Shown: positions 20,901-26,862, counted from the stretch's first letter. The stretch is DNA of 64,000 nt from Clostridiaceae bacterium (GCA_902363625.1 CABJAS010000006.1:186001-250000), one strand, 5' to 3'. Notes: generated by a model not told the origin, from the sequence alone. Numbers and translations: made by a program.

Positions 20901-23722
20901 CTTGATAGATAGACATCACTGACATCAAATCCATGAACATTTTGCGGACATGCTCCTCCTCTGAAAATACTATCAAAGAATGAGGTTGAGCAAATATTTT
21001 TATCGCCTACACTTGATGACAAATCCACAGATATATTCGTTTCACCTGCGGGTGAATTTGAAGCATTGCTGACTTCAAAGATATATCCTGTATTAGATTC
21101 TTTATTAGGAACTCCTAAGCGTGCCGGATTTCCTGTCATGTGGGTATTGACAGAAGAATAATTTCCATCAGCATCATGGCTTTTCCCGGTTAATTGGGGA
21201 GCGATTGCTTCAATTTTTAAAGTCCCGTCATCTGTAGCTTTACTGTCAGCTGCCGGATTATTATATTTTGTTTCAAATGATCCTGTCGCTGTTAATTCCC
21301 CTACTAGATTGGGCTTACCATTAATCATGATATTAATATCATCTGTAATATTGATATTTGAGTTAAACTTCTTAAAAGTAACTTGTACTTTATTCACATT
21401 AGCCAAAGAAGACCATTGAGATTTACTGATTACTATCTTACCCTCACTGTCAGTAGTCAGTTTATTACTTTGAATAGTTACGGATTTTCCAGATGTATCT
21501 GTAATAACAACAGAATCAACCTCACTGATCGCAAGCAGTTCTTTTGAAAGCGTAATAGAATCTGCGATTAATCCATAATATTTTCCATTTACTTTTTTAA
21601 GCAGGTTACCTGATTCAAAGACTGCCGGAATAATAGAAGAAATACTGTTGTTTCCTAAGCGATAGCGGAATCCTGAATTCGCTTCATTTACCGCAACCCC
21701 TAAAGGATCTCCATACAGATAGGTATCGTTTGATGAATTATAATGATAACCATCGGTTGAAATCATTGGCACACCGGGTAATGTATTTACTGTTGCCAGA
21801 TCCTGTGTTACTTCTTTTGGAGTAATTATATACCCTTCTTCAGCTGTTGTTGTAGCTGTCGAATATATCCACATTTCATAGCTGGTATCAAGGGTATTTT
21901 TATATTCCTGTAAAATAGACGCAGTTCCGTTGACAATGATTCTGCCGTTAAATTCAGCATTCTTATAAATACGTTCCGCTAAATTGAATCGCATGTGTCC
22001 TGTAAACTCTGATCCGACATGCGTATCTAAATAGTTTTGAATCTTCCCCTTCATATCCAGCGTCCAAACTTTAGAAGTGCTTGTATCCCCCGATGGAGAA
22101 AAGCTGCCCAAATCAACATAGCTGGTATTTCCGGAAGCATCCTTAAACTCAAATTCTATTAGGTTCGTAGTTTTAAACCATTGTTCCAAAGCCGGAACAT
22201 ACGCCGCATCACTGCTGTCATAATCCAATTCAATGCTTAGTTTCTGCAAATCAAAGTTTTCCGGCAATATATCAACAACAACCGGATTAAAAACAGGAAT
22301 ATTTCCGGTATTATTAAATCCGGATAAATAATAGTTCACTGTATCTCCGATAGCGACATTCAACTGATCAACTTTATTATTATTTTCATCTAACAAATAT
22401 TTTTCATGATTCAGCTCCGGTCTGGGAGCAACAAAATGATTATTATTATTCAAGGTCTTTGACCACGAAAGCCCCTGTCCAAAGTAAATTGTCGGATTCG
22501 TCATTGTATTAAATTGATAATTCAACGCCTCTGGGAAATTGTTCGCAAACGGAACAGCAACATAGTATACACGTTCTTCTCCCATATTAATACGTTTATC
22601 TTTTATTGGAATATTTATAATTCTGTTATTTGTATAATGATAAATAATGGTATTATCATTAACATTTGAATACGTATCAAGATCCCATTTCTTTAATTCA
22701 TCCTCGGTTTTATCCGTTACATCATAAACTAAAACCCCACCTTGATTAGGTACTCCGACATAGCTCCTATCAGTAATTTCGAGATCATCATTTTTGATTG
22801 GATCACCATTCTCGTTATAAACCCAAGCCATAATATCCTGATCTAATGCCCCGTAACTCTTTTCACTGAATGAAGGAACTGTAAAGTTTAAATCGAAAGA
22901 ATCAAAATAACTGTCTGCATCCACAGAAGTGTTTTTCATAGTGACTTTATAGGTCATGTAGTTATATTTATCCCACATTACCGGCTCACCCACTTGTTCC
23001 ACAGCAGATTCCCAAGTTAAGTTCGAGTTAATTAATGTATAGGTACTGTTTTCACTTTTACCAGGTGCGATGGTGTAATTCACATCACAGCTTACTGAAT
23101 CCTCGGTAACATATTTTTTATATCCACCACCGGCTTCAACTGAAACTGCCGCATTTTCCGGTACAGGACCATAAAAACTCAGCGCTACACGAACTGTCTG
23201 CGGTGAACTTGGTTTTACTGTAGCAGCACTGGTAATCTGCATAGATCCCTTATAGAGCTTTGTATTATCTGTCGCATCGAAATCTCCGCCATAGACAATA
23301 CGTGCCTGAATTCCCATCAGCTTATCTCCTCGCTGATTCATCGGCACATCCTCAATATTGGTACTATAAAGGATTTCATTTGAATCTCCATAGTATAAAT
23401 ACGGAAGATTCATTTGCATACTCAATCCTAATGCTTCTCCTTTATCAAATTCAGCATCCATAACCACATCAACAATCAGTTCTTCTTTTTTACCGATCAG
23501 AGATGTCATCATTTGGCTTGTCTCTATTCCGCCAGATACTTTTTTCAAGGATACCTTTACTCCCGGGCGTCCAATGGTATCGCAAGTCGCACCAGTTCTC
23601 TCCTGATTTTCAGCGTAGACGCTAAATCCATTCCACTCCATCGCTGAAAATAATATTGCGAAAACCAATACAAACTGCATACCCATTCTCAGTAATTTAC
23701 CTATTCGCTTTTTAGTCCCCAT
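2945..23722 (-). CDS. Giant SdrD_B-repeat, cell-wall-anchored surface protein
   Basis: One open frame of about 6,925 codons, with no internal stop over 20.8 kb. The preferred start is the ATG at 23722 (MGTKKRIGK), which has AAAGGATGAAGG just upstream. In-frame ATGs at 23752 and 23797 lack a Shine-Dalgarno. A signal peptide with hydrophobic core FVLVFAILFSAM ends near YAE. Residues ~40-4,850 are repeated beta-sandwich-like units rich in Asp, Asn, Thr and Tyr. From ~4,866 on come eleven SdrD_B-like modules, spaced about 180 residues apart in the later part, each with a DxxYDGI-type loop (WDDKNYDGI, FADEDYDGL, FDDRNYDGF) likely to bind calcium and most with a VTKY...DSDL strand. The C-terminus is NIDTGD, a hydrophobic segment, then KKKKEEE: a sortase-type sorting signal with a non-LPXTG motif. 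Probable role: adhesin or surface stalk (inference). Very few Cys. Confidence 0.9.
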   Translation of the reverse strand: MGTKKRIGKLLRMGMQFVLVFAILFSAMEWNGFSVYAENQERTGATCDTIGRPGVKVSLKKVSGGIETSQMMTSLIGKKEELIVDVVMDAEFDKGEALGLSMQMNLPYLYYGDSNEILYSTNIEDVPMNQRGDKLMGIQARIVYGGDFDATDNTKLYKGSMQITSAATVKPSSPQTVRVALSFYGPVPENAAVSVEAGGGYKKYVTEDSVSCDVNYTIAPGKSENSTYTLINSNLTWESAVEQVGEPVMWDKYNYMTYKVTMKNTSVDADSYFDSFDLNFTVPSFSEKSYGALDQDIMAWVYNENGDPIKNDDLEITDRSYVGVPNQGGVLVYDVTDKTEDELKKWDLDTYSNVNDNTIIYHYTNNRIINIPIKDKRINMGEERVYYVAVPFANNFPEALNYQFNTMTNPTIYFGQGLSWSKTLNNNNHFVAPRPELNHEKYLLDENNNKVDQLNVAIGDTVNYYLSGFNNTGNIPVFNPVVVDILPENFDLQKLSIELDYDSSDAAYVPALEQWFKTTNLIEFEFKDASGNTSYVDLGSFSPSGDTSTSKVWTLDMKGKIQNYLDTHVGSEFTGHMRFNLAERIYKNAEFNGRIIVNGTASILQEYKNTLDTSYEMWIYSTATTTAEEGYIITPKEVTQDLATVNTLPGVPMISTDGYHYNSSNDTYLYGDPLGVAVNEANSGFRYRLGNNSISSIIPAVFESGNLLKKVNGKYYGLIADSITLSKELLAISEVDSVVITDTSGKSVTIQSNKLTTDSEGKIVISKSQWSSLANVNKVQVTFKKFNSNINITDDINIMINGKPNLVGELTATGSFETKYNNPAADSKATDDGTLKIEAIAPQLTGKSHDADGNYSSVNTHMTGNPARLGVPNKESNTGYIFEVSNASNSPAGETNISVDLSSSVGDKNICSTSFFDSIFRGGACPQNVHGFDVSDVYLSSNHDQVGAIERIEFYDWNQDSSKDIPAVSIDLADITILSDGRLFIGQDQLATMERIMEIKVVFSDFYGQSDKTNPEKLTIQIDGTTDWFDNLDAVLTFEPQNPTMADQIKTVTAGLTVKRPSLMVHTNIAYYNNTPETSASNSSNSDGSLTRLGIPYDRNFKYRVSIENKEVSVIDDADLTITLPINDKSGDEAHTGFHTTKVLINKKFFEQYTTVHSITLFDRDHLNDGVEFTYDQTSNTFISSEGKTLSFNADGDLTFSKEDLIDFGISNLGKVIINGQNIKLKDESTSDAWIDFYGYSDSNFGTENTVTALTENYLDGIRDDSYKLTAKDSSISTVSKMYFDTILTAGFKDTEQTQDTNRFDQTSTQVEDVRIGYRDSSGGYNSYANDGNSFKDDSELDIGYKAIGSYMLDFRQYLNVGNNYPIDSNPLSGHLGYVSQEHQGMNYIYTQSFNTAMNLEMTMNLPSDKFDTYYIKVDPRAIDYLQSITITRSDKTTQTLERKEWISKVGNGIEEDASGNRYFRINLADENADLYETVTDGSTNTSYYKSPIDYEAVNPVTSIVFNLDINQTESSDGVNANNPDFGSWYNPNDQKTKYMFEVTGRFYKTGKAEATASTQLKVGGERSKERVDSAAKNVRSNWSYKNTYQYKTGYYWNERTTREYDARHLQSTAWVNVRNDNNQVLKGVHDSPITNQDTDVEYSRKDYFAVSFYRESAAANHDYKSGNNGWSCQDLDDWVNKVSFADEVYLEDTLPKIRKDETNEYYGFLTEDILISEELYTYIDRIELTRQKVIKDSGSTAVPDSSNGMKGYKTTVEQTPFITLTQSDLGAKDENDYYKILFKYKEKESDAASNAANEIVFEQDDYLYGYKIVLKNIPGNADYARELLGNTDLFDADPHGNSSKVDIKVGGYVYLIKDINPVSDATNTMKSTLKNDYADTLIDQKTDTAYLMGFRKPFKAGYKIEGLNSETTQLDYESVSDAANNIESNITPHTTTFGIKVWNQNNGSDPVKDKATRIKTVEITNNLDSRYNLKQIHIPGEFIDGTWFNVTSVKLNYSLSSGNASTLFDNDTDNVNSKDITPYLIKSGTDYYFDVNKFIAEIAGSLPKYTVDNSAETYVKEHINSFVITMSAVNPDVEKEETLLAASQYLSVDKNEGYAITYDGVWVDRSQTDVTNDAWTSQSRPTFGLTPNNYPAISTATTTSVKFTAADFNAENYQGNITGTTGTKNYNIANLVGKMEVAINRGATVNGVNSFAYDRSENADGTIVELSVDQKHIVPYDYIDYILSIKASADSPIPLQHADLRFTAPDGQRIVGWKIKTNGAANIDSNDITASIKGATADIPMLAEHYYLQDNTGAETNYKELNISIGDSTKSELENQIEAGQSVEIIVYTQMNAELKDSNGNPAFEGKTVTAKYEAVCQPKHTYSQYSISGNGNNTAYYGDSYYSSDNDVLYYRKKTDFYRKNGTPYKGSDYTSIITSKVTFKDSNDLYLNYSFTDNTTQYDGQKMILEVSGMDSITNKRVDATNDLHHEVSEMIYEVSFLSKETTSSGTERYFKGFDLTKKPEFKYPTNMNVTQPIKVEYLFDVNGVDTWIDESLVDEPSNARMAVLNTTYLVTEAKKIRWTYYDVPAFGTDGKEIIFIKDSDPLVFDGLGRYNDIRENDTTPIKDRYTMVTEGQVTPIHQHKETIDNTIDGVKAPITLDNSVNYYGDGGDETSIARERPVLTYQTQIFDTQEKAAVNYNPTAEQKKGYRPNDTMWYKVSVINNKLSAAEAAAGNQGVLLDPVFYDKVPEYVTANMSNLHVRWLDADGNVKTDAPKIQVKTLANVTAPDYGGDMVVPKSSVKEGAGGNLTGKNFDDIIPNKDNSTDINYTVYEFSFEGNARLEVGEQIEIWYEATAREDNLPMVYVNDNGNVYPEYYPKMGEYYQNSFSSSYSGSIAGWPLVATGRGGSLGDGRIRAVDNSTIMMDMNYLIHDVGISGTINANVDRWEFLTGSTTYIPGNASNNPGTTRSASVYGNNGVLMDYDSASGSVYQKVKYVPSVTGNDLDVMPTTTQYQGAANANRDVYRYVVQPRTNLTETSWDNKAMHTPILWSEARTHLQTAWLATSSQIIPNQEAGETGVQYTNHALEYLGNGYTKYFGWNKTNPNYNYYVYDNYGQHARHALFPDDSIPTIEYDEAYKARLSAYNYGDWSLDGVEFIYVLPRGVSPQFDETGNIVIGGTTLTSGNSYSGGYTAIDPANINVQVIQDPTTINANYLSPKKVQDPLLVQTNMNTTDDDYDANNEYYDAVDAQSWVLKITVNQDLKKWFNRGSDTGYILNVDVNCHVDSTNESEYWYDKVFAKPIESENSLYYQIYDITSWQGATKEKIYKNGYGSLSTQFGGMDYLWDGYDNANDADLATNYNNGSPNMPYINGFNIQNSEVSIDTDVNGVTVSGNQKAYYGFGNTNTYAATGTRAHMRKPLIRTWTTMGDDIDGKDPNAYYVHPEAGTGILNIHVENKYYWNDQSTNGHGALIGSADANNAVRHLHNYSTDGGSQGTLFFPVITNILPEGVVPKDVNGEPFTKDNAVNDGMTLKWDIYDGQTKNNLNTVEKGLYTTKVEYIELDKEDGSGKEGRFKVTFYQDQTTQGNNPDAKIVSGDTRVYSIDLVTVKEPDKTTKDGKENSDLLAQYQSNHTYVTSQLPGFKFITDGDIAGNPFYVGAPWSPYYVNKYNTGDNRKDAIVRTLKRPNNNYYDTGGTLPSLPVSILNTNYDVISPKNDRYNESDVFTLEDYTDIRSDVLLDDAYKDFDMNGAFSHVDVVAEGDINDQGVHTSMRIRTKYARLEVENHVGDKENSADALRDTEAVNGVDHYPTTSFDQPNYTKTDQDHRQYADHLWYTTKVSNTPANNTDYMHKGDIQHSKIIVSVKLPSIVSYQEQYYLEYKDALGVTVKLSKADIENPDSAVNHGWQIKNINTVIDPDTNEETQVFEIITPGETTDYDEYLAGKTVAGYFGSGDSFELKIETVIDNLDTADTVLTGDNYWDDHYYAQSYVTLHEVDGAYLGMNGLTKQSTDLIEFVREVQDQAKDSADPDSKEIDYDFDGDLEERYASDTSGRVTVLKPKADIRLDTSIKRNQLNNPDAGIVVAEDPSIKGATLMTVYMDEVVNRGGAVPEFVVDYRVPYRGTTSGTIYEAPMSSPELNSSVRQIRTGVWELPDAADYTGPSSIAELQNKLKVHIYALVVNDPGTFPYTVPGTPGEYTGAQWKDLGSYGLTDNQVIDLENLSYNGSVVQIRYVIKADDTADSKATQKYPVPQGFRLDIDADPDTTDKKEEMDEIDPNRDNVKELPDSVKENAAFIQLTTSHKTSTTVKLHANNFATAWARYDESQYTALSTAARAGYFVNTELPAIQVDLTPYYFHRYKKEDESYGFEWSDTDMVIKQGFSTMLKYKMTIKNLTDAEIAMTEFAGEEQDNATGPEISAILPYMEDIMDTKYNYVDAHSQDYTGAFVNTAYTSDVRIERDQAQWTYYVQDNDGNIKANSRIKDVDFKSYKKSADLSGVDRKILTWSFDGYLEPGETIAVEFMVPIGTKDFGMIPPDLLNCSGFGFLQGSFKGYIPPSENTNETYSVEIDSRDINDNGKTISEATLVKRVGGISFESKQSLNRLKYSYSEYDTSGLETTRPSLVPEGTDYNFRSVILNPDNYGEPGYKQAIIYDVLPYANDRNIVNPLDRNDPDSPAASRDSTWAGWVIPETIKVLKTTTPATGGTVTTTLVENTDYEAWVGPFEKNGSEIIAKDISQLPEFKDTQNTEFYSKLYADENLRRQYFVKLSELKALEATNKEKYTMLSKNIQAIWVQIKDGNNLGLDGSMKFELNYSLHAPLNLPQYNGAITSDMGDDVIRQNVANYTGWNTFAVQAKASSNDNPISVVESPRAGVYLNAPVEKGYIGSYVWYDANYNADIDEGEYVRRDDGRLIFKNKTKDLDYDGINDDPGINGVLVELLSENGYPVNKLGEAVVEEEGTGKFILVDEATGLKKKDVNGTYLYTIYGPATYTTEADAYGNNGYFVISNVTPGNYKLRYTFPEKTYNTHALTTLEIGDTKAKMEVYRDGDSLPDLGNPGQGDVESDAQTVTNKLVVQTADSIRIDAIGSDPSTYAAYDAKMTSYNVGVSRAYVYGGTAWLDETPDPSDPGNVISDGLIGTAEKRLENVDVTFYEITDTGLVQAINADGQPAVTKTDANGNFEMSLYPERSYIARADTKNTDGVYKPSPITLNTDPKVQNNDNDLILSDDKLFNQTFTLHTGVEFNASGKPIMDADGNFYGKYNYIGLGFVEAGRGYLGKYVWDDKNYDGVRGDYLDNDGNLVSEPGLENVKFVLERYYYDDVDNEWKPTPDAPTAEQKTNTGGSYTFQNVKTTYTLGDKVYLAGYKIKVDQSTLPADYAVTKYQMNSGKNDSDLPILSADGYLTSVSDHDTHSQMIIIAEKADEHTQAAYIKTYQGVDYNTADGRMILDLDIGLTTKDKAVFTGVVWDDKNYDGIQNQYQSDIGLVDEPGIADVELGVMQYYYKDSQWIKNEAYVSPTVKTDANGVYTVNQLDSYITVDGQNYITGYKVHIKDIDSKYAVTKYKATTDTTLDSNLIDENLNLTEDNEYLVVAKKVNNLNYAPEYIIQNNLGNFDIHKVENIDHYDAGLTAYEKAEISGKIWDDKNYDGIINKYKETDDSLVDEPGINNVTLHLEQYYLDENQQWKQVPVSIWDPAAHQEVTNADGDYLFTDVDTHVVINGQRYLAGYKVSVDKDTISDKENYGITLYRVDTANDERNSDLSSQYKMQKEDEYIITADKVATGKENTPYIIELKGNRYDLVTAADSEQHDGGLTLYQKSTISGNVFADEDYDGLYDTEESYSDIKDALAAGQKLEVTLTSYYLDENSVWQPLLNVGVPVQRVAEVDENGQYVFDQVPTQVYVNDKHYLAGYKLSINLIPEGFGVTKYLRNSGQNDSALYKAGTDLLITKTSPDDGYTGTDAEETNGYIIAAYHNKANDIVNSSSVINGYDLIKSRELNEYNVGYTDKVGGNIIGTIFDDRNYDGFYDDTKEEGINDIEVFIEQYYLDDDNHWVRTDALADYASTLTQTVNNHKGIFEFKDLPTHVTLADGSVHLASYKVRIDTIPNEYGITHLNMRTGDSEAYDEIRDSDLVYETGYLNLNDGKHSDDENIIVAYPLQEDDVRNEQYIYSYKGQDYDILLNRTVNDYDAGLVPYQLGSIEGDVWLDNSKNSETSYNGIKDQDEKGIADQTVILSQYLLKNGKWEVAEDEYLTGITDENGHYLFSDLPVYKEEDDGTRRLYGYQLRLEDMTEEYAVTKYRQGEDPTKDSDLKVETSSLTEAKEYIILAKNVTDDAYINKPYTIKVDQGLFAKAQYYDILVGEHNKDYSAGFTEYQLGSIEGIAFVDDDYDGIFNNSDLLKEEILVQLKRYYYNSDERKWIEDNRSPRVLEESDEDENKETTSRPESIYRQFLTGQDGHYIFENLETYKEINGKRYIYGYELWINGIPQGYAATKYQQNNGVTDSALNANTLQIIKDDAKLPEMNKGYITIAENVSAESYQNLYYTIGDYDIISAKHLTDYNVGLTTIDEGTVSGMVWEDEDYNGVQHESERGLSDIEVTLETYYYQGSKWHLMEDQNQTAMTGTDGKYEFNHLSTFGYIDNEQVLLGYRIKIETLPKGYNVSDYQSNGQYLDSDLNEETGYLEHTDDIIVLAQKADDTIDPSYVLNGYNFVKVDHETNLDAGLTPYKSGNIEAVLFEDENNNGIFDEGESVISGQQVMLEVMTEDKQSPMTISSDTGIAEDGIYQLYNDAVVTSNEEGRVEFKDIPMLNKETNELYRYRLRMIKPEQANFTYVKANDIHNEEALNGYGKRHGLDSNYSEHDGITHSFELVDNTQTYASSSNYYGLQYKPQDILKDGKLYLGLSYAEPVSNIDTGDRNSLVRIAGLMLISGFVIVMLNKKKKEEE

Positions 23723-24222
23723 AAATCCTTCATCCTTTCTCTTTCTAACCATATATATTTGAAAATGAAAAAAGTTGATTCGAATTGTAAAATTCAATCA
23801 ATGATTCTTTTTATATCAAATTTAAATCTTTTAAAGATGACTTACTCTAACTATGACTTTTAAGCAAATATTTGAAAATAATTAAACAAAATCTCACATA
23901 ATTTAATGATAAAACAGGGAAATATCAATCTGTTTTTTGCACTAAAACATATGAAAATCTCTATTTTCTAACAATATTCGCTATTTTTACACAATTATTT
24001 CATACTAATGCATAAAACCTCATACATATATGTTATTTATTTCACATAAGCGCTATCAGACTTATAAATCTGATATTAAAAATAATGACTTTATTTATTT
24101 GTTAATTATACAAATTTAATATATGTATTTAATTATCAGATACTTATGAAATAACGTATTGGCTATTCAAAGAAATAATTCAAATTGTATACGTTATGAC
24201 CGCCTAATATAACATTCAAATT
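23723..24222. other. 500-base AT-rich upstream region of the giant gene
   Basis: No coding frame is supported here. It must hold the promoter of the giant gene; a TATAAT sits on minus (24105-24110) but without a good -35. CATAAGCGCTATCA at 24045-24058 matches 12 of 14 positions of the catabolite-response element consensus, which is suggestive only. Confidence 0.4.
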
Positions 24223-24266
24223 AAAAAGCAGCCGCTTTACTTTTATGAGTAAAATGACTGCTTTTT
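24223..24266 (-). terminator. Terminator of the CPBP protease operon
   Basis: AAAAAGCAG at 24223-24231 pairs with CTGCTTTTT at 24258-24266, with further partial pairing inside. It lies 38 bases past the stop codon on the minus strand. Confidence 0.75.
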
Positions 24267-24303
24267 ATGTTTTGTACTAATCCTTAATTTGAACATTTCA
24301 ATA

Positions 24304-25104
24304 CTAGCCCGGCAATCCGACAAAACAAAATCGGATGAAGTCAACAAAGCCATGAGCTAGCATAGCCGAAGAAAGATCCCACTTCTTTTGAAGCAAGGCA
24401 AATGGTAATCCATATAAAACAGTATAAATCAATGTATTCATCATACCGCCTATTACCCCCATTTGAATAAACAGGCTTGGTGTATGAATGAGGACATGGG
24501 GCATCACCATCATAAAAAGACATATCAGATGCTGACCTTTTGTTTCAAGCTTACCTTTGAAACAGTGCAGGCATAGGGCATAAAATAGTGTTCTCATAAC
24601 TAATTCTTCCATAATAGCAGGGCTGAAAGAACCCAGCAAATTATAAATACTAAAGTTAAATGTCACAGGCTGACTAGCAAGAATTAAATTGACAGTGCCT
24701 AATAAAATACCAATACTCAATCCTATAAAAACAGTAATCAGTGGTTGATATTTCCCATTTTTGATAAAAGGCAGTGCCTGTTTGTGATAACGATCGAAGG
24801 TACTGTATACAGCTAATATACCAACGAACGTTATGATTGGATTCAACAGCATCGAGCGAGGATTGGTCATGACATTTGACAGATAGGACAAAGCTGTCAA
24901 TATGCTTAACCCGAATGCAATCCCCACTTTATTCACATCAGGAAGTTTGTATTTTAATAATAAACAGATGGATATTATGACACAAAATCCATCTAAGATC
25001 AGCCACATTCGCTGAGTTGCCATCGCTCCTGCAATATACAAATTGCCAATAAACAACAGTATAAATATAAGAAAAATTATCATGATCTTTTTTATTCCAC
25101 TCAT
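24304..25104 (-). CDS. CPBP-family (CAAX-like) intramembrane metalloprotease
   Basis: 266 residues with several membrane segments. It has the three motifs of the type II CAAX/CPBP family: Glu166-Glu167-xxx-Arg171 (MEELVMR), a His in VMPHVLIH (203), and His251...Asp255 (AHGFVDF). Members are membrane proteases; in bacteria many are linked to bacteriocin processing or self-protection, but the substrate here is unknown. Its ATG overlaps the stop of the upstream XRE regulator gene by four bases, so the two are translationally coupled and probably act together, for example as a membrane regulator and its protease (inference). Confidence 0.88.
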   Translation of the reverse strand: MSGIKKIMIIFLIFILLFIGNLYIAGAMATQRMWLILDGFCVIISICLLLKYKLPDVNKVGIAFGLSILTALSYLSNVMTNPRSMLLNPIITFVGILAVYSTFDRYHKQALPFIKNGKYQPLITVFIGLSIGILLGTVNLILASQPVTFNFSIYNLLGSFSPAIMEELVMRTLFYALCLHCFKGKLETKGQHLICLFMMVMPHVLIHTPSLFIQMGVIGGMMNTLIYTVLYGLPFALLQKKWDLSSAMLAHGFVDFIRFCFVGLPG

Positions 25105-25676
25105 GCCTGTTCCCCCTTTTTATTTTGAATCGAATGTTCAGAAATAGAATCCCGACATAATAAATAGATTACCAATCCGACAACACTTATTGAGATGATT
25201 ACAAAAAACCATGGGCGAATGCCTCTGTTTATGCAATCCTTATATACATAGCGCATGACTAAACTGATGATAAATAAAGCTAGGACAAACATAATACCTC
25301 CGGAAACCGTAGCGATCCATAATGTGACAGACTGATCAAACTCAACGATCTTTAAATAGACTGCCGGTATAAAGGTCATTAAAAATAAACTAATCAGAGT
25401 AACTACTATTTTTATATTCTTTTTATTATGCATTAAATCAAGCAGTATTGCCTGTGAATCATAAACAATACCAATATTGGTATTTAAATCTAAGAATTGT
25501 TCTAAATCTATGTCAAAATAAGCAGCTAAGCATTTTAAATTTTCTGTGCTAGGCTTTGATTGTCCATGCTCCCATTTTGAAACAGCTTGTCTGCTGACTC
25601 CCAGTTCACTGGCTAAGATTTCCTGTGAAACACCTTTAAGTCTTCTTAGCTCCCCTATCTTTTCCCCGATTGTCAT
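25101..25676 (-). CDS. XRE-family regulator with C-terminal membrane segments
   Basis: 191 residues. Residues ~5-60 form a Cro/CI-type helix-turn-helix (LRRLKGVSQEILASELGVSR, then QAVSKWEHGQSKPS). After a short linker come three hydrophobic segments (VVTLISLFLMTFIPAV, IATVSGGIMFVLALFI, FFVIISISVVGLVIYL), so the DNA-binding domain is tethered to the membrane. Membrane-tethered XRE proteins of this type often sit next to transport or protease genes. It is the first gene of a two-gene operon with the CPBP protease. The RBS region reads AAGGAGGGG. A short inverted repeat ACCTT/AAGGT (25691-25704) just upstream could be its own operator, but it is weak. Confidence 0.85.
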   Translation of the reverse strand: MTIGEKIGELRRLKGVSQEILASELGVSRQAVSKWEHGQSKPSTENLKCLAAYFDIDLEQFLDLNTNIGIVYDSQAILLDLMHNKKNIKIVVTLISLFLMTFIPAVYLKIVEFDQSVTLWIATVSGGIMFVLALFIISLVMRYVYKDCINRGIRPWFFVIISISVVGLVIYLLCRDSISEHSIQNKKGEQA

Positions 25677-25826
25677 CGTATCCCCTCCTTACCTTCTATA
25701 AGGTATCAAAATATTGTGCTTTTTACTACCAACTATTGCGCAACCGTATTGCTTTTTTCACTCAACTCTATGATTTATGCAGTTTAAAAGCTGAATTATG
25801 CCTTAAAAAGACAGATTCAGCTCAAA

Positions 25827-26018
25827 TTAGAATTTATAAGGTTCTGCTACTTTCATACTAATAATTTCACCGCATTTCGCACAGAATGTCACATGCACCT
25901 CCGAGCGTTTTAAATTTACAATCGAATTCATTTCAACGACATACGCAGGTGGATTAAGTCTGCCTGATTTGATGACATCATGTCCGCATACCGGACAGAT
26001 TATTTTTTTATCTTCCAT
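25827..26018 (-). CDS. Small zinc-ribbon protein
   Basis: 63 residues from the ATG at 26018, which has AAAGGAG at good spacing. An upstream in-frame ATG at 26090 would add 24 poorly supported residues. Two CxxC knuckles (CPVCGH near the start and CAKCGE near the end) would bind one zinc. The stretch between is basic and mixed, with no other recognisable domain. Function unknown; such proteins are often nucleic-acid or protein adaptors. No operon partner is evident, and the terminator of the TVP38 gene lies upstream of it. Confidence 0.72.
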   Translation of the reverse strand: MEDKKIICPVCGHDVIKSGRLNPPAYVVEMNSIVNLKRSEVHVTFCAKCGEIISMKVAEPYKF

Positions 26019-26091
26019 TTTAACGTCTCCTTTCCATTTGTGATAAAACATCTGCTTCCTCTTATCTTTATCATAAACGAAAATAAACAAT

Positions 26092-26118
26092 AAAAAAAGA
26101 TATAGCCGTCACTATATC
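26092..26118 (-). terminator. Terminator of the TVP38/TMEM64 gene
   Basis: GATATAG/CTATATC stem followed on the minus strand by seven T (A-run 26092-26098 on plus). It overlaps the stop codon. Confidence 0.85.
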
Positions 26119-26720
26119 TATCCTAATGAAATAAATTTTTCCAGCCAGCTGCCTGCATAAATCAGTGTCAAACTATACATGGCAATAGAAGCCGGTTTTC
26201 CTAACAATATAATAGCGGAGAATCTTTTTAATGACATCTTGGTTAAACCAGCTAACATACATAAAAAGTCATCCGGAGCAACAGGGAAGAAAATTGCCAA
26301 AGCAAAAAACTTATCAAATTTCTTACCTTTATCCAGCCAGTTTGAATATTTATCATATGTGCTTTCACTGACAAAAGACTTTACTAAAGTTGTTCCATAC
26401 TTTCTTGCCAAATAGAAGTTGATGAATGAACCGATCACAATTCCCACATAATTATAAAGCAACCCTGCCCAAGGACCGAATAAAACAACACCGGCAGCAC
26501 AGCTCACCCCACCGGGAATAATTGGTATAACGACCTGAATAATCTGAATCAAAACAAAGATTAATGGTCCCCAGATTCCACCTTCAGCAATAAATTGTTT
26601 TAGACTATCCATATCACTGAACAGATTATTTTCTAAGCCATAATATAAGAACAATCCCATTGATATAATGACGATCGCTGTAATGAAGTGTGTCCATCTT
26701 TTTATGTTTTTATTTTCCAT
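26118..26720 (-). CDS. TVP38/TMEM64 (VTT/DedA-like) membrane protein
   Basis: 200 residues; the ATG at 26720 is preferred because AGGAG lies 8 bases upstream, while the ATG at 26726 is too close. There are about five hydrophobic segments. The family core is visible: PGGVSCAAGVVLFGPWAG, then GIVIGSFINFYLARKYG, and FFPVAPDDFLCMLAGLTKM in the second half. Known VTT/DedA-superfamily members act in membrane lipid or undecaprenyl-phosphate handling; the substrate here cannot be deduced. It is monocistronic with its own terminator. An AGCTTT-T-AAAGCT inverted repeat at 26755-26767 sits immediately upstream of a minus-strand TATAAT (26750-26755) and could be an operator. Confidence 0.85.
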   Translation of the reverse strand: MENKNIKRWTHFITAIVIISMGLFLYYGLENNLFSDMDSLKQFIAEGGIWGPLIFVLIQIIQVVIPIIPGGVSCAAGVVLFGPWAGLLYNYVGIVIGSFINFYLARKYGTTLVKSFVSESTYDKYSNWLDKGKKFDKFFALAIFFPVAPDDFLCMLAGLTKMSLKRFSAIILLGKPASIAMYSLTLIYAGSWLEKFISLG

Positions 26721-26862
26721 AACCATCTCTCCTGTTTCTTTACATCTATATTATAGCTTTTAAAGCTCGGCATATTTCTTACACTTTTGTTAGATTTGCG
26801 CTATAGATAGTATATACAAAAGATATTAAAAATTACTTAAGAAGAAGAGAAGATTTTCCAAC

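Noticed and set aside
3263..23463. Many open frames of 60-115 codons opposite or inside the giant gene
   Set aside because: They lack RBS and recognisable domains, and arise from the biased composition of the long repetitive frame.
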